From Streptomyces sp. PT12 (lineage in GTDB: Bacteria; Actinomycetota; Actinomycetes; Streptomycetales; Streptomycetaceae): a stretch of DNA of 64,000 nucleotides. Both the position numbers and the translations under genes were made by a program. How positions within the stretch are numbered: the stretch's first letter is position 1; each line of letters starts with the position of its first letter. Shown in pieces: positions 11,841-23,442 of the stretch. Below the pieces are notes generated by a model. The model was given only the letters and a program-made list of their open reading frames with translations. It ran no database searches and was not told the DNA's origin. The stretch is from positions 1 to 64,000 of the forward strand of contig NZ_QEST01000223.1 of the NCBI RefSeq assembly GCF_003311645.1. The letters run 5' to 3'.

Positions 11841-12497
11841 ATGTCCTACACCGGAAGGGTCACGGTCGGCGGCCCCGCCGACGCGCACGAGCTGGCGAAG
11901 CTGATCATCTCCAAGGCCGCCGTCGGCCCCATGGAGAACAACGCCTACCTGCTGCGCTGCCGCGAGACCGGGGAACAGCTCCTGATCGACGCCGCGGCCG
12001 AGCCCGAGACCCTGCTCGCCCTCATCGGCGACGACGGCGTCGCGGGCGTGGTCACCACCCACCGCCACGGCGACCACTGGCAGGCACTCGACGCGGTGGT
12101 GCGCGCCACGGGGGCGCGCACCTACGCCGGGCGGCACGACGCCGACGGCATCCCCGTGCCCACCGACGTGCCCGTCGACGACGGCGACGAAATCCCCGTG
12201 GGCGCGTGCCGCCTGACGGCCCGCCACCTGGTCGGCCACACCCCGGGCTCCATCGCGCTGGTCTACAACGACCCCGAGGGCCACCCGCACGTCTTCACCG
12301 GCGACTGCCTCTTCCCCGGCGGCGTGGGCAACACCCGAGGCGACCACGCGGCGTTCACGCGCCTGCTCGACGACGTGGAGGCCAAGCTGTTCGGGCCGCT
12401 CCCCGACGAGACATGGGTCTACCCCGGGCACGGCGACGACACCACGCTGGGCGCCGAGCGCCCCCACATCCCCGCCTGGCGCGAACGCGGCTGGTGA
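11841..12497 (+). CDS. MBL-fold metallo-hydrolase (glyoxalase II-like)
   Basis: The 218-aa product has a complete metallo-beta-lactamase fold: TTHRHGDHW at residues 72-80 supplies the HxHxDH metal site (His74, His76, Asp78, His79), HTPGS supplies the next histidine, GDCLFPGG the bridging aspartate and YPGHGDDT the final histidine. The compact size and glyoxalase II-like motif spacing suggest a thioester or related hydrolase. The neighbouring mycothiol-type gene hints at a substrate made with mycothiol, but this is inference. It is followed by uvrC after 105 bases. Confidence 0.9.
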   Translation: MSYTGRVTVGGPADAHELAKLIISKAAVGPMENNAYLLRCRETGEQLLIDAAAEPETLLALIGDDGVAGVVTTHRHGDHWQALDAVVRATGARTYAGRHDADGIPVPTDVPVDDGDEIPVGACRLTARHLVGHTPGSIALVYNDPEGHPHVFTGDCLFPGGVGNTRGDHAAFTRLLDDVEAKLFGPLPDETWVYPGHGDDTTLGAERPHIPAWRERGW

Positions 12498-12602
12498 CCC
12501 CTCCGGCCGACCCCTGGACCGGCCCGCGGCCGACGCCCCGGCCGGCCCCGCGGCCCATGCCACGGTCACTCACTGTCAGTTGCCGGCAGTAGGGTTGCGT
12601 CC

Positions 12603-14576
12603 ATGGCCGATCCCTCCAGCTACCGCCCGAGCCCGGGTGACATCCCCGACTCGCCCGGGGTGTACCGCTTCCGGGACCAGCACCGCCGGGTGATCTACGT
12701 CGGGAAGGCCAAGAGCCTGCGCCAGCGCCTCCCCTCCTACTTCCAGGACCTCGCGGGCCTCCACCCCAGGACCGCCACGATGGTCACCACCGCGGCCTCC
12801 GTCGAGTGGACCGTGGTCTCCACGGAGGTTGAGGCGCTCCAGCTCGAGTACTCCTGGATCAAGGAGTACGACCCCAGGTTCAACGTCAAGTACCGCGACG
12901 ACAAGAGCTATCCTTCGCTCGCCGTCACGATGGGCGAGGAATACCCCCGCGCCCAGGTCATGCGCGGCCCCAAGCGCAAGGGCGTGCGGTACTTCGGCCC
13001 GTACGCCCACGCCTGGGCCATCCGCGAGACCGTCGACCTGCTGCTGCGCGTCTTCCCCGTCCGCACGTGCTCCGCCGGGGTGTTCAAGCGAGCCAGGGCC
13101 GTCGACCGCCCCTGCCTCCTCGGGTACATCGACAAGTGCTCCGCGCCCTGCACAGGCCGCGTCAGCGCCGAGGAGCACCGCGAGTTGGCCGAGGAGTTCT
13201 GCGACTTCATGGCCGGGCGCACGGGCGCCTATCTGCGCCGTCTCGAGGAGCGGATGCACGAGGCCGCCGAGGCCCTGGAGTACGAGAGGGCGGGCCGCCT
13301 GCGCGACGACATCGAGGCGCTGCGCCGCGCCATGGAGAAGAACGCCGTGGTGCTCGCCGACGCCACCGACGCGGACCTGATCGCCGTCGCCGACGACGAG
13401 CTCGAGGCCGCCGTCCAGATCTTCCACGTGCGCGGCGGCCGGGTGCGGGGCCAGCGCGGCTGGGTCACCGACAAGGTCGAGCAGGTCACCACCGCCGACC
13501 TCGTGGAGTCGGCCGTCCAGCAGCTCTACGGCGAGGAGAGCGGCGAGAGCGTCCCCCGCGAGGTCCTGGTCCCCGCCGTCCCCGACCCGCCGGGGCCGCT
13601 CAGCGAATGGCTCACCCAGCGCCGCGGCTCCCGGGTCAGCCTGCGCGTGCCCCGGCGCGGCGACAAGCGCGACCTGCTCGAGACCGTCGCGCGCAACGCC
13701 AAGCAGTCCCTCGCCCTGCACAAGACCAAGCGCGCCTCCGACCTGACCACCCGCTCCCGCGCCATCGAGGAGATCGCCGAGGCCCTGGCGCTCGACTCCG
13801 CACCGCTGCGCATCGAGTGCTTCGACATCTCCCACCTCCAGGGCGACGACGTCGTGGCGTCCATGGTCGTCTTTGAGGACGGCCTGGCCCGCAAGAGCGA
13901 GTACCGGAGGTTCCAGATCAAGGGCTTCGCCGGGCAGGACGACGTGCGTTCCATGCACGAGGTCGTCTCCCGCCGCTTTCGCCGCTACCTGCGCGAGCGC
14001 GAGCGGACCGGCGAGTGGGCCGTGGAGGAACCGGACGACGAGGCTCCGGCGTCCCCCCGTACGGACGACGGCCGCCCCAGGCGCTTCGCCTACCCGCCCC
14101 AGCTCGTGGTGGTGGACGGCGGGGCACCCCAGGTGGCCGCCGCCAGGCGGGCCATGGACGAGCTGGGGGTGGACGACGTCGCCGTCTGCGGGCTGGCCAA
14201 GCGCCTCGAAGAGGTCTGGCTCCCCGGCGAGGACGACCCGGTGATCCTGCCCCGCACGAGCGAGGGCCTCTACCTCCTCCAGCGGGTGCGTGACGAGGCG
14301 CACCGCTTCGCGATCCGCTACCAGCGGGGCAAGAGGTCACAATCGATAAGGAAGGGTCCCCTCGACGCCGTGCCCGGCCTCGGGGAGACCCGGAAGAAAG
14401 CCCTGCTCAAGCACTTCGGCTCGGTCAAGCGGCTGCGCGCCGCCACGGTCGAGGAGATCTGCGAGGTGCCGGGGGTGGGCCGCAGGACCGCCGAGACGGT
14501 CGCCGCGGCGCTCGCCCGGGACGGCCACCCCGCCCCGGCGGTCAACACCGCCACCGGCGAGATCATCGAGGACTGA
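12603..14576 (+). CDS. uvrC: UvrABC excinuclease subunit C
   Basis: UvrC makes the 3' and 5' incisions around a lesion marked by UvrB. The 657-aa protein has an N-terminal GIY-YIG nuclease domain ([20 protein letters not shown], residues 19-38), a central UVR domain for binding UvrB (about 205-240), the RNase H-like 5' nuclease domain ([31 protein letters not shown]) and a C-terminal helix-hairpin-helix pair ([29 protein letters not shown]). It heads the uvrC-rapZ-yvcK-whiA row conserved in actinobacteria. The sequence upstream contains TTGCCGGCAGTAGGGTTG close to the start, so the transcript may have a very short leader. Confidence 0.98.
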   Translation: MADPSSYRPSPGDIPDSPGVYRFRDQHRRVIYVGKAKSLRQRLPSYFQDLAGLHPRTATMVTTAASVEWTVVSTEVEALQLEYSWIKEYDPRFNVKYRDDKSYPSLAVTMGEEYPRAQVMRGPKRKGVRYFGPYAHAWAIRETVDLLLRVFPVRTCSAGVFKRARAVDRPCLLGYIDKCSAPCTGRVSAEEHRELAEEFCDFMAGRTGAYLRRLEERMHEAAEALEYERAGRLRDDIEALRRAMEKNAVVLADATDADLIAVADDELEAAVQIFHVRGGRVRGQRGWVTDKVEQVTTADLVESAVQQLYGEESGESVPREVLVPAVPDPPGPLSEWLTQRRGSRVSLRVPRRGDKRDLLETVARNAKQSLALHKTKRASDLTTRSRAIEEIAEALALDSAPLRIECFDISHLQGDDVVASMVVFEDGLARKSEYRRFQIKGFAGQDDVRSMHEVVSRRFRRYLRERERTGEWAVEEPDDEAPASPRTDDGRPRRFAYPPQLVVVDGGAPQVAAARRAMDELGVDDVAVCGLAKRLEEVWLPGEDDPVILPRTSEGLYLLQRVRDEAHRFAIRYQRGKRSQSIRKGPLDAVPGLGETRKKALLKHFGSVKRLRAATVEEICEVPGVGRRTAETVAAALARDGHPAPAVNTATGEIIED

Positions 14577-14635
14577 GCGGGGACAGCGCAGCCCACACAG
14601 TCGCTACAAGGAATGAGACAGGCGGGGGACACAAC

Positions 14636-15559
14636 ATGAGCGAACAGACCAGAGGCGAGGACGAGCCGGCCACTGCCGTCGGCACCGAGGAGACCCTCAC
14701 CACCCCGGAGCTGGTGATCATCTCGGGGATGTCGGGCGCCGGCCGGTCCACCGCGGCCAAGTGCCTCGAGGACCTCGGCTGGTTCGTGGTCGACAACCTG
14801 CCGCCGGCCCTCATCCCCACGATGGTGGACCTCGGCGCCCGCTCGCAGGGGAACGTCGCGCGGATCGCCGTCGTCGTCGACGTCAGGGGGCGCGGCTTCT
14901 TCGACAGCCTGCGGGAATCCCTCACGGACCTCGACACCAAGGGCGTCACCCGCCGCATCGTGTTCCTCGAAGCCTCGGACAACGCCCTCGTCCAGCGCTT
15001 CGAGTCCGTGCGCAGGCCGCACCCGCTCCAGGGCGAAGGCCGCATCGTCGACGGCATCGCCGCCGAGCGCGACCTGCTGCGCGAGCTGCGCGGCGACGCC
15101 GACCTGGTGATCGACACCTCCAACCTGAACGTGCACGAGCTGCGCGCCAAGATGGACGCCCAGTTCACCAGCGGCGACGAGCCCGAGCTGCGGGCCACGG
15201 TCATGTCCTTCGGGTACAAGTACGGCCTCCCGGTGGACGCCGACCACGTGGTCGACTGCCGCTTCCTGCCCAACCCCCACTGGGTCCCCGAGCTGCGCCC
15301 CTACACGGGCACGAGCGAGGAGGTCGCCGGGTACGTGTTCAACCAGCCGGGCGCCAAGGAGTTCCTCGACCGCTACGCCGAGCTGCTTCAGCTGATCGCC
15401 ACCGGGTACCGCCGCGAGGGCAAGAGGTATGTCACCATCGCCGTCGGCTGCACCGGCGGCAAGCACCGCAGCGTGGCGATGTCCGAGCGGCTGGCCAGAC
15501 GGCTGGCCGCGGAAGGCGTCGAAACGGTCGTCGTGCACCGGGACATGGGGCGCGAGTAG
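14636..15559 (+). CDS. rapZ: RapZ-type nucleotide-binding protein
   Basis: The 307-aa protein belongs to the RapZ/YvcJ family of nucleotide-binding regulators. In enterobacteria RapZ controls amino-sugar synthesis through small RNAs; those RNAs are not known in actinomycetes, so the role here is not settled. A P-loop is at about residues 30-38 (GMSGAGRST), followed by LGWFVVDNLPPAL, the DTS segment, and the conserved C-terminal GCTGGKHRSVAMSERLA. The N-terminal 20 residues are Glu/Thr-rich and family-variable. The stop codon abuts the yvcK start, showing translational coupling. Confidence 0.95.
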   Translation: MSEQTRGEDEPATAVGTEETLTTPELVIISGMSGAGRSTAAKCLEDLGWFVVDNLPPALIPTMVDLGARSQGNVARIAVVVDVRGRGFFDSLRESLTDLDTKGVTRRIVFLEASDNALVQRFESVRRPHPLQGEGRIVDGIAAERDLLRELRGDADLVIDTSNLNVHELRAKMDAQFTSGDEPELRATVMSFGYKYGLPVDADHVVDCRFLPNPHWVPELRPYTGTSEEVAGYVFNQPGAKEFLDRYAELLQLIATGYRREGKRYVTIAVGCTGGKHRSVAMSERLARRLAAEGVETVVVHRDMGRE

Positions 15560-16618
15560 ATGCCGCGAAAGGGCGTCCGGCAGCGCCGGAACGCAGACAG
15601 CAGGGACGGCGGCGTCCGCCGCCCGCTGCGCACCCTGCGCGGCGGGCGGCGGAGCGCCCAGCCCAAGGTCGTCGCCCTCGGCGGCGGCATGGGGCTCTCC
15701 GCCTCGCTGACCGCGCTGCGCCGCATCACCGGTGACCTCACCGCCGTCGTCACCGTGGCCGACGACGGCGGCTCGAGCGGTCGGCTCCGCGACGAGCTTG
15801 GCGTGCTGCCCCCCGGCGACCTGCGCAAGGCCCTCGCGGCGCTGTGCGGGGACGACGAGTGGGGCCGCACGTGGTCCGAGGTGGTCCAGCACCGCTTCAC
15901 CAGCGAGGGCGCCCTCCACGACCACGCCGTGGGCAACCTCCTGATCGTCGCCCTGTGGGAGCAGCTCGGCGACCATGTGCGCGCCCTCGACCTGGTCGGC
16001 AAGCTGCTTGGCGCCCATGGCCGCGTGCTCCCCATGTCGGCCGTCCCCCTCCAGCTCGAGGCCGAGGTCCGCGGCCATGAGCCCGATCGCCCCGAAGAGC
16101 TGAGCCGCGTCCGCGGCCAGGCCGCCGTGGCCCTCACCCCCGGCGAGGTCACCCAGGTCATGCTCGTCCCGCACGACCCGCCCGCCGTGCCCGAGGCCGT
16201 CGAGGCCGTGCTGGACGCCGACTGGGTGGTCCTTGGCCCCGGCTCGTGGTTCTCCTCCGTGATCCCCCACCTGCTCGTCCCCGACCTCCTCGACGCCCTC
16301 ACCGGCACCAGGGCGCGCCGCGTGCTGTCCCTCAACCTCGCCCCCCAGCCCGGCGAAACTGATGGGTTCTCCCCGCAGCGTCATGTGGAGGTTTTGGTAC
16401 AACACGCCCCTAAACTCGCCTTTGACGTGGTGCTGGCGGACCGGGCCGCGGTGCCGGACCAGGAGAGTCTGCGCCGGGCGGCCGAGCGGCTGGGGGCCGA
16501 AGTCGTGCTGGCCCCCGTGGCCGCCCCTGACGGCTCCCCGCGACATGACCCGGAGCTGCTTGCCGCCGCGTATGACCGTGTTTTTCGGATGCATGGAAGG
16601 ATCGGCCCATGGCGATGA
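15560..16618 (+). CDS. yvcK: Gluconeogenesis factor YvcK/CofD-like (UDP-GlcNAc-binding family)
   Basis: The 352-aa protein is of the YvcK family, which binds UDP-sugars and is needed for growth on gluconeogenic carbon and for correct wall synthesis. Motifs include [18 protein letters not shown] near residue 38, [30 protein letters not shown] and [10 protein letters not shown]. The start ATG follows the rapZ stop without a gap, and the end overlaps whiA by 10 bases. The first 35 residues are Arg-rich and variable in the family. Confidence 0.95.
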   Translation: MPRKGVRQRRNADSRDGGVRRPLRTLRGGRRSAQPKVVALGGGMGLSASLTALRRITGDLTAVVTVADDGGSSGRLRDELGVLPPGDLRKALAALCGDDEWGRTWSEVVQHRFTSEGALHDHAVGNLLIVALWEQLGDHVRALDLVGKLLGAHGRVLPMSAVPLQLEAEVRGHEPDRPEELSRVRGQAAVALTPGEVTQVMLVPHDPPAVPEAVEAVLDADWVVLGPGSWFSSVIPHLLVPDLLDALTGTRARRVLSLNLAPQPGETDGFSPQRHVEVLVQHAPKLAFDVVLADRAAVPDQESLRRAAERLGAEVVLAPVAAPDGSPRHDPELLAAAYDRVFRMHGRIGPWR

Positions 16619-17586
16619 CGGCTGCGGTGAAGGACGAGATCTCCCGGCTTCCCGTCACCCGCACCTGCTGCCGCAAGTCGGAGGTGTCGTCGATCCTGCG
16701 CTTCGCGGGCGGCCTGCACCTGGTCAGCGGGCGGATCGTGATCGAGGCCGAGCTGGACACCGGGATCGCCGCCAGACGGCTGCGCCGGGACATCCTCGAG
16801 ATCTTCGGGCACGCCTCCGACCTGCTGGTGATGGCCCCCGGCGGGCTGCGCCGCGGCAGCCGTTACGTCGTGCGGGTGGTCGCGGGAGGCGACCAGCTGG
16901 CCCGGCAGACCGGCCTCGTCGACGGCAGGGGGCGCCCGATCAGGGGCCTGCCGCCCCAGGTGGTCTCGGGGGCGACGTGCGACGCCGAGGCCGCCTGGCG
17001 CGGGGCGTTCCTCGCGCATGGCTCGCTCACCGAGCCCGGGCGCTCCTCCTCCCTCGAGGTCACCTGCCCCGGGCCCGAGGCCGCCCTCGCCCTCGTCGGC
17101 GCGGCCCGCCGCCTCCAGATCAGCGCCAAGGCCCGCGAGGTCCGCAGCGTGGACCGCGTGCAGGTCAGGGACGGCGACGCGATCGGCGCCCTGCTGACCC
17201 GCCTCGGCGCGCACGAGTCCGTGCTCGCCTGGGAGGAGCGCCGCATGCGCCGCGAGGTGCGGGCCACCGCCAACCGCCTGGCCAACTTCGACGACGCGAA
17301 CCTCCGGCGCTCCGCCCGCGCCGCCGTGGCCGCGGGCGCCCGCGTGCAGCGCGCCCTGGAGATCCTGGGCGAGGAGGTTCCCGACCACCTCGCCGCCGCG
17401 GGGCGGCTGCGCATGGAGCACAAGCAGGCGTCGCTCGAGGAGCTGGGCGCCCTGGCCGACCCGCCGCTGACCAAGGACGCCGTCGCGGGGCGCATCCGCC
17501 GCCTGCTCGCGATGGCCGACAAGCGCGCGCAGGACCTCGGCATCCCTGGCACCGAGGCGAGCCTCACGGAGGAGATGGTCGGCTGA
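16609..17586 (+). CDS. whiA: Sporulation transcription factor WhiA
   Basis: WhiA is the developmental regulator that, with WhiB, starts sporulation septation in aerial hyphae. The 325-aa protein has the N-terminal LAGLIDADG-like fold (residues about 1-210, beginning [21 protein letters not shown] when read to the full block) and a C-terminal helix-turn-helix ([23 protein letters not shown]). Length and sequence are typical. It overlaps yvcK by 10 bases and ends the uvrC operon. The presence of whiA with conserved neighbours supports a sporulating actinomycete. Confidence 0.96.
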   Translation: MAMTAAVKDEISRLPVTRTCCRKSEVSSILRFAGGLHLVSGRIVIEAELDTGIAARRLRRDILEIFGHASDLLVMAPGGLRRGSRYVVRVVAGGDQLARQTGLVDGRGRPIRGLPPQVVSGATCDAEAAWRGAFLAHGSLTEPGRSSSLEVTCPGPEAALALVGAARRLQISAKAREVRSVDRVQVRDGDAIGALLTRLGAHESVLAWEERRMRREVRATANRLANFDDANLRRSARAAVAAGARVQRALEILGEEVPDHLAAAGRLRMEHKQASLEELGALADPPLTKDAVAGRIRRLLAMADKRAQDLGIPGTEASLTEEMVG

Positions 17587-18759
<1,173 letters not shown>

Positions 18760-18861
18760 CCGCTTCCCCCACCAGGGCTCGCAGGGCCGCGGCTCGCGCC
18801 GCGCCCGGCGGGCCCTCGTGCGATCGGGCAGGCAGCAGAGCAGCTCTAGGAGCCAATTCAC

Positions 18862-20064
18862 ATGCAGACGATCGATGACCTCCAGGTCGCCGGACGGCGG
18901 GTCTTCGTCCGCGCCGACCTGAATGTCCCGCTCTCCGGCGAGACCATCACCGACGACGGCCGCATCAGGGCCGCCGTGCCGACCATCCGCCGCCTCACCG
19001 ACGCGGGCGCCCGCGTGGTGCTCGCCTCGCACCTCGGGCGGCCCAAGGGCGCCCCCGACCCGGCGTTCTCGCTCGCGCCCGTCGCCCGCCGCCTGGGCGA
19101 ACTGCTCGGCGCCGACGTGGCGTTCGCCGCCGACACGGTCGGCGAGAGCGCGCGTGCGGCCGTGGCGGGGCTCGCCGAAGGGCGGGTGGCGCTGCTGGAG
19201 AACCTTCGCTTCAACGCCGGGGAGACCAGCAAGGACGACGCCGAGCGCGGGGCGTTCGCCGATGAGCTCGCCTCGCTCGCCGACCTCTACGTCGGCGACG
19301 GCTTCGGCGCCGTGCACCGCAAGCACGCCTCCGTCTTCGACCTCCCGGCCCGGCTCCCGCACGCCGCGGGCGGCCTGATCGCCACCGAGGTCGGCGTGCT
19401 GCGCCAGCTCACCGAGAACGTCGTCCGCCCCTACGCCGTGGTGCTCGGCGGCGCCAAGGTCTCGGACAAGCTCGCCGTGATCGAGTCCCTGCTCAGAAAG
19501 GCCGACCGCATCCTGATCGGCGGCGGCATGGCGTACACGTTCCTCAAGGCGCAGGGCCACGAGGTCGGCGACTCCCTCCTCCAGCAGGACCAGGTCCCGG
19601 CGGTCCAGGGCTATCTGCGCGCCGCCAAGGAGCGCGGCGTGGAGTTTGTGCTGCCCGTGGACGTCGTGGCGGCCAAGGACTTCCCCGATCTGAAGACCAA
19701 GGCGCCCGCCGACCCCGTCGTGCTGGCCGCCGACGCGATCCCCGCCGGGCTCCAGGGCCTGGACATCGGCCCCGAGACGGCCAGCCTGTACGCCGCGAAG
19801 CTCGCCGACGCCGCCACCGTCTTCTGGAACGGCCCCATGGGCGTCTTCGAGCACCCCGAGTTCGCCGAGGGCACCAGGGCCGTGGCACAGGCGCTCGTCG
19901 AGAGCGAGGGCTTCACCGTGGTGGGCGGCGGGGACTCCGCCGCGGCGGTGCGCACGCTCGGCTTCGACGAGTCGGGTTTCGGCCATATCTCGACCGGTGG
20001 CGGAGCCAGCCTCGAATACCTCGAGGGCAAGCGGCTCCCCGGTCTCGCCGCATTGGAGGACTGA
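18862..20064 (+). CDS. pgk: Phosphoglycerate kinase
   Basis: The enzyme makes ATP and 3-phosphoglycerate from 1,3-bisphosphoglycerate. The 400-aa protein begins TIDDLQVAGRRVFVRADLNV, the family start, and contains SHLGRPKG, LLENLRFNAGE, GDGFGAVHR, VLGGAKVSDK and the C-terminal nucleotide-binding GGGDSAAAV and ISTGGGASLEYLEG. It lies between gap and tpiA, and tpiA starts only 6 bases after its stop, which implies coupling. Confidence 0.98.
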   Translation: MQTIDDLQVAGRRVFVRADLNVPLSGETITDDGRIRAAVPTIRRLTDAGARVVLASHLGRPKGAPDPAFSLAPVARRLGELLGADVAFAADTVGESARAAVAGLAEGRVALLENLRFNAGETSKDDAERGAFADELASLADLYVGDGFGAVHRKHASVFDLPARLPHAAGGLIATEVGVLRQLTENVVRPYAVVLGGAKVSDKLAVIESLLRKADRILIGGGMAYTFLKAQGHEVGDSLLQQDQVPAVQGYLRAAKERGVEFVLPVDVVAAKDFPDLKTKAPADPVVLAADAIPAGLQGLDIGPETASLYAAKLADAATVFWNGPMGVFEHPEFAEGTRAVAQALVESEGFTVVGGGDSAAAVRTLGFDESGFGHISTGGGASLEYLEGKRLPGLAALED

Positions 20065-20070
20065 ACGACC

Positions 20071-20856
20071 ATGGCGTCACCGGAAGCACGCACCCCGCTG
20101 ATGGCGGGCAACTGGAAGATGAACCTCAACCACCTCGAGGCCATCGCCCACGTCCAGAAGCTCGCCTTCGGCCTCTCCGACAAGGACTTCGACGCGGTCG
20201 AGGTCGCGGTGCTGCCGCCGTTCACCGATCTGCGCTCGGTGCAGACCCTGGTGGACGGGGACAAGCTCAAGATCAGGTACGGCGCGCAGGACATCTCGGC
20301 GCACGACGACGGCGCCTACACGGGCGAGGTCTCCGGGCCGATGCTCGCCAAGCTGAACTGCACCTATGCCGTCGTCGGCCACTCCGAGCGCCGCCAGTAC
20401 CACGGCGAGGCCGAGGAGTCCTGCAACGCCAAGGTGAAGGCCGCCTACCGGCACGGGCTCACCCCGATCCTGTGCGTCGGCGAGCCGCTGGACGTCCGCA
20501 AGGCGGGCGGCCACATCGAGCACACCCTGGCCCAGCTCGACGGCGCCCTGAAGGATGTGCCCGCCGAGCACGCCGCGAGCATCGTCGTCGCGTACGAGCC
20601 GGTGTGGGCCATCGGCACGGGCGAGGTCGCCACCCCTGAGAACGCGCAGGAGGTCTGCGCCGCGATCCGCGGGCGGCTGGCCGAGCTCTACGACGGGCCG
20701 CTTGCCGATGGCGTCCGCGTCCAGTACGGCGGCTCGGTCAAGGCCGGGAACGTCGCCGCGATCATGGCCCAGCCGGATGTGGACGGCGCCCTGGTGGGTG
20801 GCGCGTCGCTGAACGCGGAGGAGTTCGTCAAGATCGTGCGGTTCCGCGACCAGTAG
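20071..20856 (+). CDS. tpiA: Triosephosphate isomerase
   Basis: The TIM-barrel enzyme interconverts dihydroxyacetone phosphate and glyceraldehyde-3-phosphate. The 261-aa protein shows the substrate-binding lysine in MAGNWKMN (Lys16), the catalytic histidine in [13 protein letters not shown], the catalytic glutamate in [11 protein letters not shown], and the phosphate-binding [10 protein letters not shown] and GALVGGASL. It follows pgk by 6 bases. Confidence 0.98.
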   Translation: MASPEARTPLMAGNWKMNLNHLEAIAHVQKLAFGLSDKDFDAVEVAVLPPFTDLRSVQTLVDGDKLKIRYGAQDISAHDDGAYTGEVSGPMLAKLNCTYAVVGHSERRQYHGEAEESCNAKVKAAYRHGLTPILCVGEPLDVRKAGGHIEHTLAQLDGALKDVPAEHAASIVVAYEPVWAIGTGEVATPENAQEVCAAIRGRLAELYDGPLADGVRVQYGGSVKAGNVAAIMAQPDVDGALVGGASLNAEEFVKIVRFRDQ

Positions 20857-20986
20857 GCCCGTACGGGGTGGTGGCGGTACCCTGTCGGGGGCCGGAGGGG
20901 CGCGCAGCCAGCCGCTTTCCGCCCGGCCCCCGTGGGGCCGCGTACCATCCGTCCGTCCATCCATCACCGAGAGAGTTGGTCCAGTC

Positions 20987-21217
20987 GTGGAAACGGCGTT
21001 CCAGATCGCTTTGATCGTCTTCAGCTTTCTGCTGGCGCTGCTTGTGCTGATGCACAAGGGCAAGGGCGGCGGCCTCTCCGACATGTTCGGCGGCGGCATG
21101 CAGTCCTCCGTCGGCGGCTCGTCGGTCGCCGAGCGGAACCTGGACCGGATCACCGTTGTCGTGGGTATCGTCTGGGCCGCCATCGTCGTGGCGCTCGGGC
21201 TGCTGATGAAGTCGTGA
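20987..21217 (+). CDS. secG: Preprotein translocase subunit SecG
   Basis: SecG is the small membrane subunit of the SecYEG channel. The 76-aa product has two predicted membrane helices (about residues 5-24 and 55-73) separated by a Gly/Ser-rich loop (HKGKGGGLSDMFGGGMQSS) that is the family's hallmark. The GTG at 20987 gives the expected N-terminus METAFQIALIVF, with gagag upstream. Location after tpiA is the usual actinobacterial order. Confidence 0.95.
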   Translation: METAFQIALIVFSFLLALLVLMHKGKGGGLSDMFGGGMQSSVGGSSVAERNLDRITVVVGIVWAAIVVALGLLMKS

Positions 21218-21311
21218 GCGGTGTCCTAAGTCAGTAACTCCTGGCACTGGACGTGCGTTGAGCCTTGCATAGACTGAGGACTTCCAGGTAAGTCAGGCAG
21301 GGAGTTGGACC

Positions 21312-21647
21312 GTGGCAGGTGGCAACGCGATCCGGGGCAGCCGGGTCGGAGCGGGGCCCATGGGTGAGGCCGAACGCGGCGAGTCCGCCCCGCGGCTGAG
21401 GGTCTCCTTCTGGTGTGCGAACGGGCACGAGACACAGCCCAGCTTCGCCAGCGACGCGCAGATCCCGGAGACCTGGGACTGCCCGCGGTGCGGCTTCCCG
21501 GCGGGCACCCAGCGCGACGCGCCGCCGGACCCGCCCCGCACCGAGCCGTACAAGACCCATCTCGCGTATGTGCGCGAGCGCCGCAGCGACGCCGACGGCG
21601 AGGCCATCCTGGCCGAGGCGCTGGCCAAGCTCCGCGGCGAGATCTGA
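21312..21647 (+). CDS. RbpA-family RNA polymerase-binding protein (possible paralogue)
   Basis: The 111-aa product resembles RbpA, which binds RNA polymerase and the principal sigma factor and supports open-complex formation. The basic start AIRGSRVGAG matches RbpA's RGSRLGA block. Cys35, His39, Cys57 and Cys60 keep the C-x3-H...C-x2-C zinc pattern, and QIPETWDCPRCG matches the RbpA core. The sigma-interaction region has PPRTEPYKTHLAYVRERR where classical RbpA has THWDMLxERR, so it is divergent. Streptomyces usually has rbpA at another locus, so this may be a second copy (RbpB-like). Start GTG at 21312 follows a ggagttg ribosome site. Confidence 0.75.
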   Translation: MAGGNAIRGSRVGAGPMGEAERGESAPRLRVSFWCANGHETQPSFASDAQIPETWDCPRCGFPAGTQRDAPPDPPRTEPYKTHLAYVRERRSDADGEAILAEALAKLRGEI

Positions 21648-21785
21648 CCCGGCGCTCAGCCTTCCGACTGCCCGGACGCCCGACGGCGTTCGGGCAGTCG
21701 GCGTTCGGGCGTTCGGCGTGTGGATCGACTAGCGTGGTGATCGTCGGGGGAGACGACTCATGTGGACGGATGGGCTGAGGGCGAG

Positions 21786-23438
21786 ATGAACGCGACTGGC
21801 CGGGCCAGGCTCGATCGGATGGCGGAGTGGGACGCGCTGGGCAAGCACCGCCAGGAGCTCGGGGAGGTGAGCCTGCGCGAGCTGTTCGCGAGCGACCCGG
21901 GCCGCGCCGAGCGGTATGTGCTGCGCGTCGGCGATCTGCGCGTCGACTTCGCCAAGCAGCTGGTGACCGACGAGACGCTGCGCCTGCTGCGCGACCTGGC
22001 GGCCGCGACGGACGTGGCCGGGCTGCGCGACGCGATGTTCCGCGGCGAGAAGATCAACATCACCGAGGGCCGCGCCGTGCTGCACACCGCGCTGCGCGCC
22101 CCCGCCGACGCCGTGGTCGAGGTCGATGGCGAGAACGTCGTGCCCGCCGTGCACGCGGTCCTCGACCGGATGGCCGACTTCGCCGACCGGGTGCGCTCGG
22201 GGGAGTGGACCGGGCACACGGGGCGGCGCATCAGGGCCGTGGTGAACCTCGGCATCGGTGGCTCCGACCTGGGCCCCGCCATGGCCTACGAGGTGCTGCG
22301 GCCGTTCTCCGCACGGGAGTTGGACTTCCGCTTCGTCTCCAACGTGGACGGCGCCGACCTGCACGAGGCGCTGCGGGGCCTCGATCCCGCCGAGACGCTG
22401 TTCATCGTGGCGTCCAAGACGTTCACGACTATCGAGACCATCACCAACGCCACGTCGGCCCGCCGCTGGCTGCTCGAGGGTCTCGGCGGCGACGAGGCCG
22501 CCGTGGCGCGGCACTTCGTGGCCGTCTCGACCAACGCCGAGAAGGTCGCGGCGTTCGGGATCGACACGGCCAACATGTTCGAGTTCTGGGACTGGGTCGG
22601 CGGCCGGTACTCCTACGACTCCGCCATCGGGCTCTCGCTGATGATCGCGATCGGGCCGCTGCGCTTCCGCGCGATGCTCGACGGATTCCGGCTGGTGGAC
22701 GAGCACTTCAGGACCGCCCCGCCCGAGGAGAACGTTCCGCTGCTGCTCGGCCTGCTCGGCGTCTGGTACGGCGGGTTCTTCGACGCCCAGTCGCACGCCG
22801 TGCTGCCCTACAGCCACTACCTGGCGCGTTTCACCGCGTATCTCCAGCAGCTGGACATGGAGTCCAACGGCAAGCGCGTGGACCGGCGGGGGCGCCAGGT
22901 GAGTTGGGGGACGGGGCCCGTGGTCTGGGGCACGCCCGGCACCAACGGGCAGCACGCGTACTACCAGTTGCTGCACCAGGGCACCAAGCTGATCCCGGCC
23001 GACCTCATCGGCTTCGCTCGGCCCGTGGCCGAGCTCGCGGACGATCTGGCCGCGCAGCACGACCTGTTGATGGCCAATCTCTTCGCGCAGGGGCAGGCGC
23101 TGGCCTTCGGCAAGACGCCCGACGAGGTGCGGGCCGAGGGGGTCGCCGAGGAGCTGGTGCCGCACCGCACGTTCCCTGGGAGCCGCCCGACGACCACGAT
23201 CCTGGCGCCCGAGCTGAGCCCTTCGGTGCTGGGGCAGCTGGTCGCCCTGTACGAGCACAAGGTGTTCGTCCAGGGCGCCGTGTGGGACATCGACTCGTTC
23301 GACCAGTGGGGCGTCGAGCTGGGCAAGGTGCTGGCCAAGCGGGTCGAGCCCGCGCTCACCGAGGGCGCCGATGTGCCGGGGCTCGACCCGTCGACGGCCG
23401 GACTGGTCGCCGCCTACCGGGAGTTGCGGGGGCGTTAG
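21786..23438 (+). CDS. pgi: Glucose-6-phosphate isomerase
   Basis: The enzyme interconverts glucose-6-phosphate and fructose-6-phosphate. The 550-aa protein contains [59 protein letters not shown] and [20 protein letters not shown], all classic PGI blocks. I chose the ATG at 21786, which has gagggcgag just before it, over the GTG 24 bases upstream. It ends 4 bases before the converging pgl stop, so the two transcription units share almost no spacer. It supplies the branch point for the pentose-phosphate genes to its right. Confidence 0.97.
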   Translation: MNATGRARLDRMAEWDALGKHRQELGEVSLRELFASDPGRAERYVLRVGDLRVDFAKQLVTDETLRLLRDLAAATDVAGLRDAMFRGEKINITEGRAVLHTALRAPADAVVEVDGENVVPAVHAVLDRMADFADRVRSGEWTGHTGRRIRAVVNLGIGGSDLGPAMAYEVLRPFSARELDFRFVSNVDGADLHEALRGLDPAETLFIVASKTFTTIETITNATSARRWLLEGLGGDEAAVARHFVAVSTNAEKVAAFGIDTANMFEFWDWVGGRYSYDSAIGLSLMIAIGPLRFRAMLDGFRLVDEHFRTAPPEENVPLLLGLLGVWYGGFFDAQSHAVLPYSHYLARFTAYLQQLDMESNGKRVDRRGRQVSWGTGPVVWGTPGTNGQHAYYQLLHQGTKLIPADLIGFARPVAELADDLAAQHDLLMANLFAQGQALAFGKTPDEVRAEGVAEELVPHRTFPGSRPTTTILAPELSPSVLGQLVALYEHKVFVQGAVWDIDSFDQWGVELGKVLAKRVEPALTEGADVPGLDPSTAGLVAAYRELRGR

Positions 23439-23442
23439 GGCC

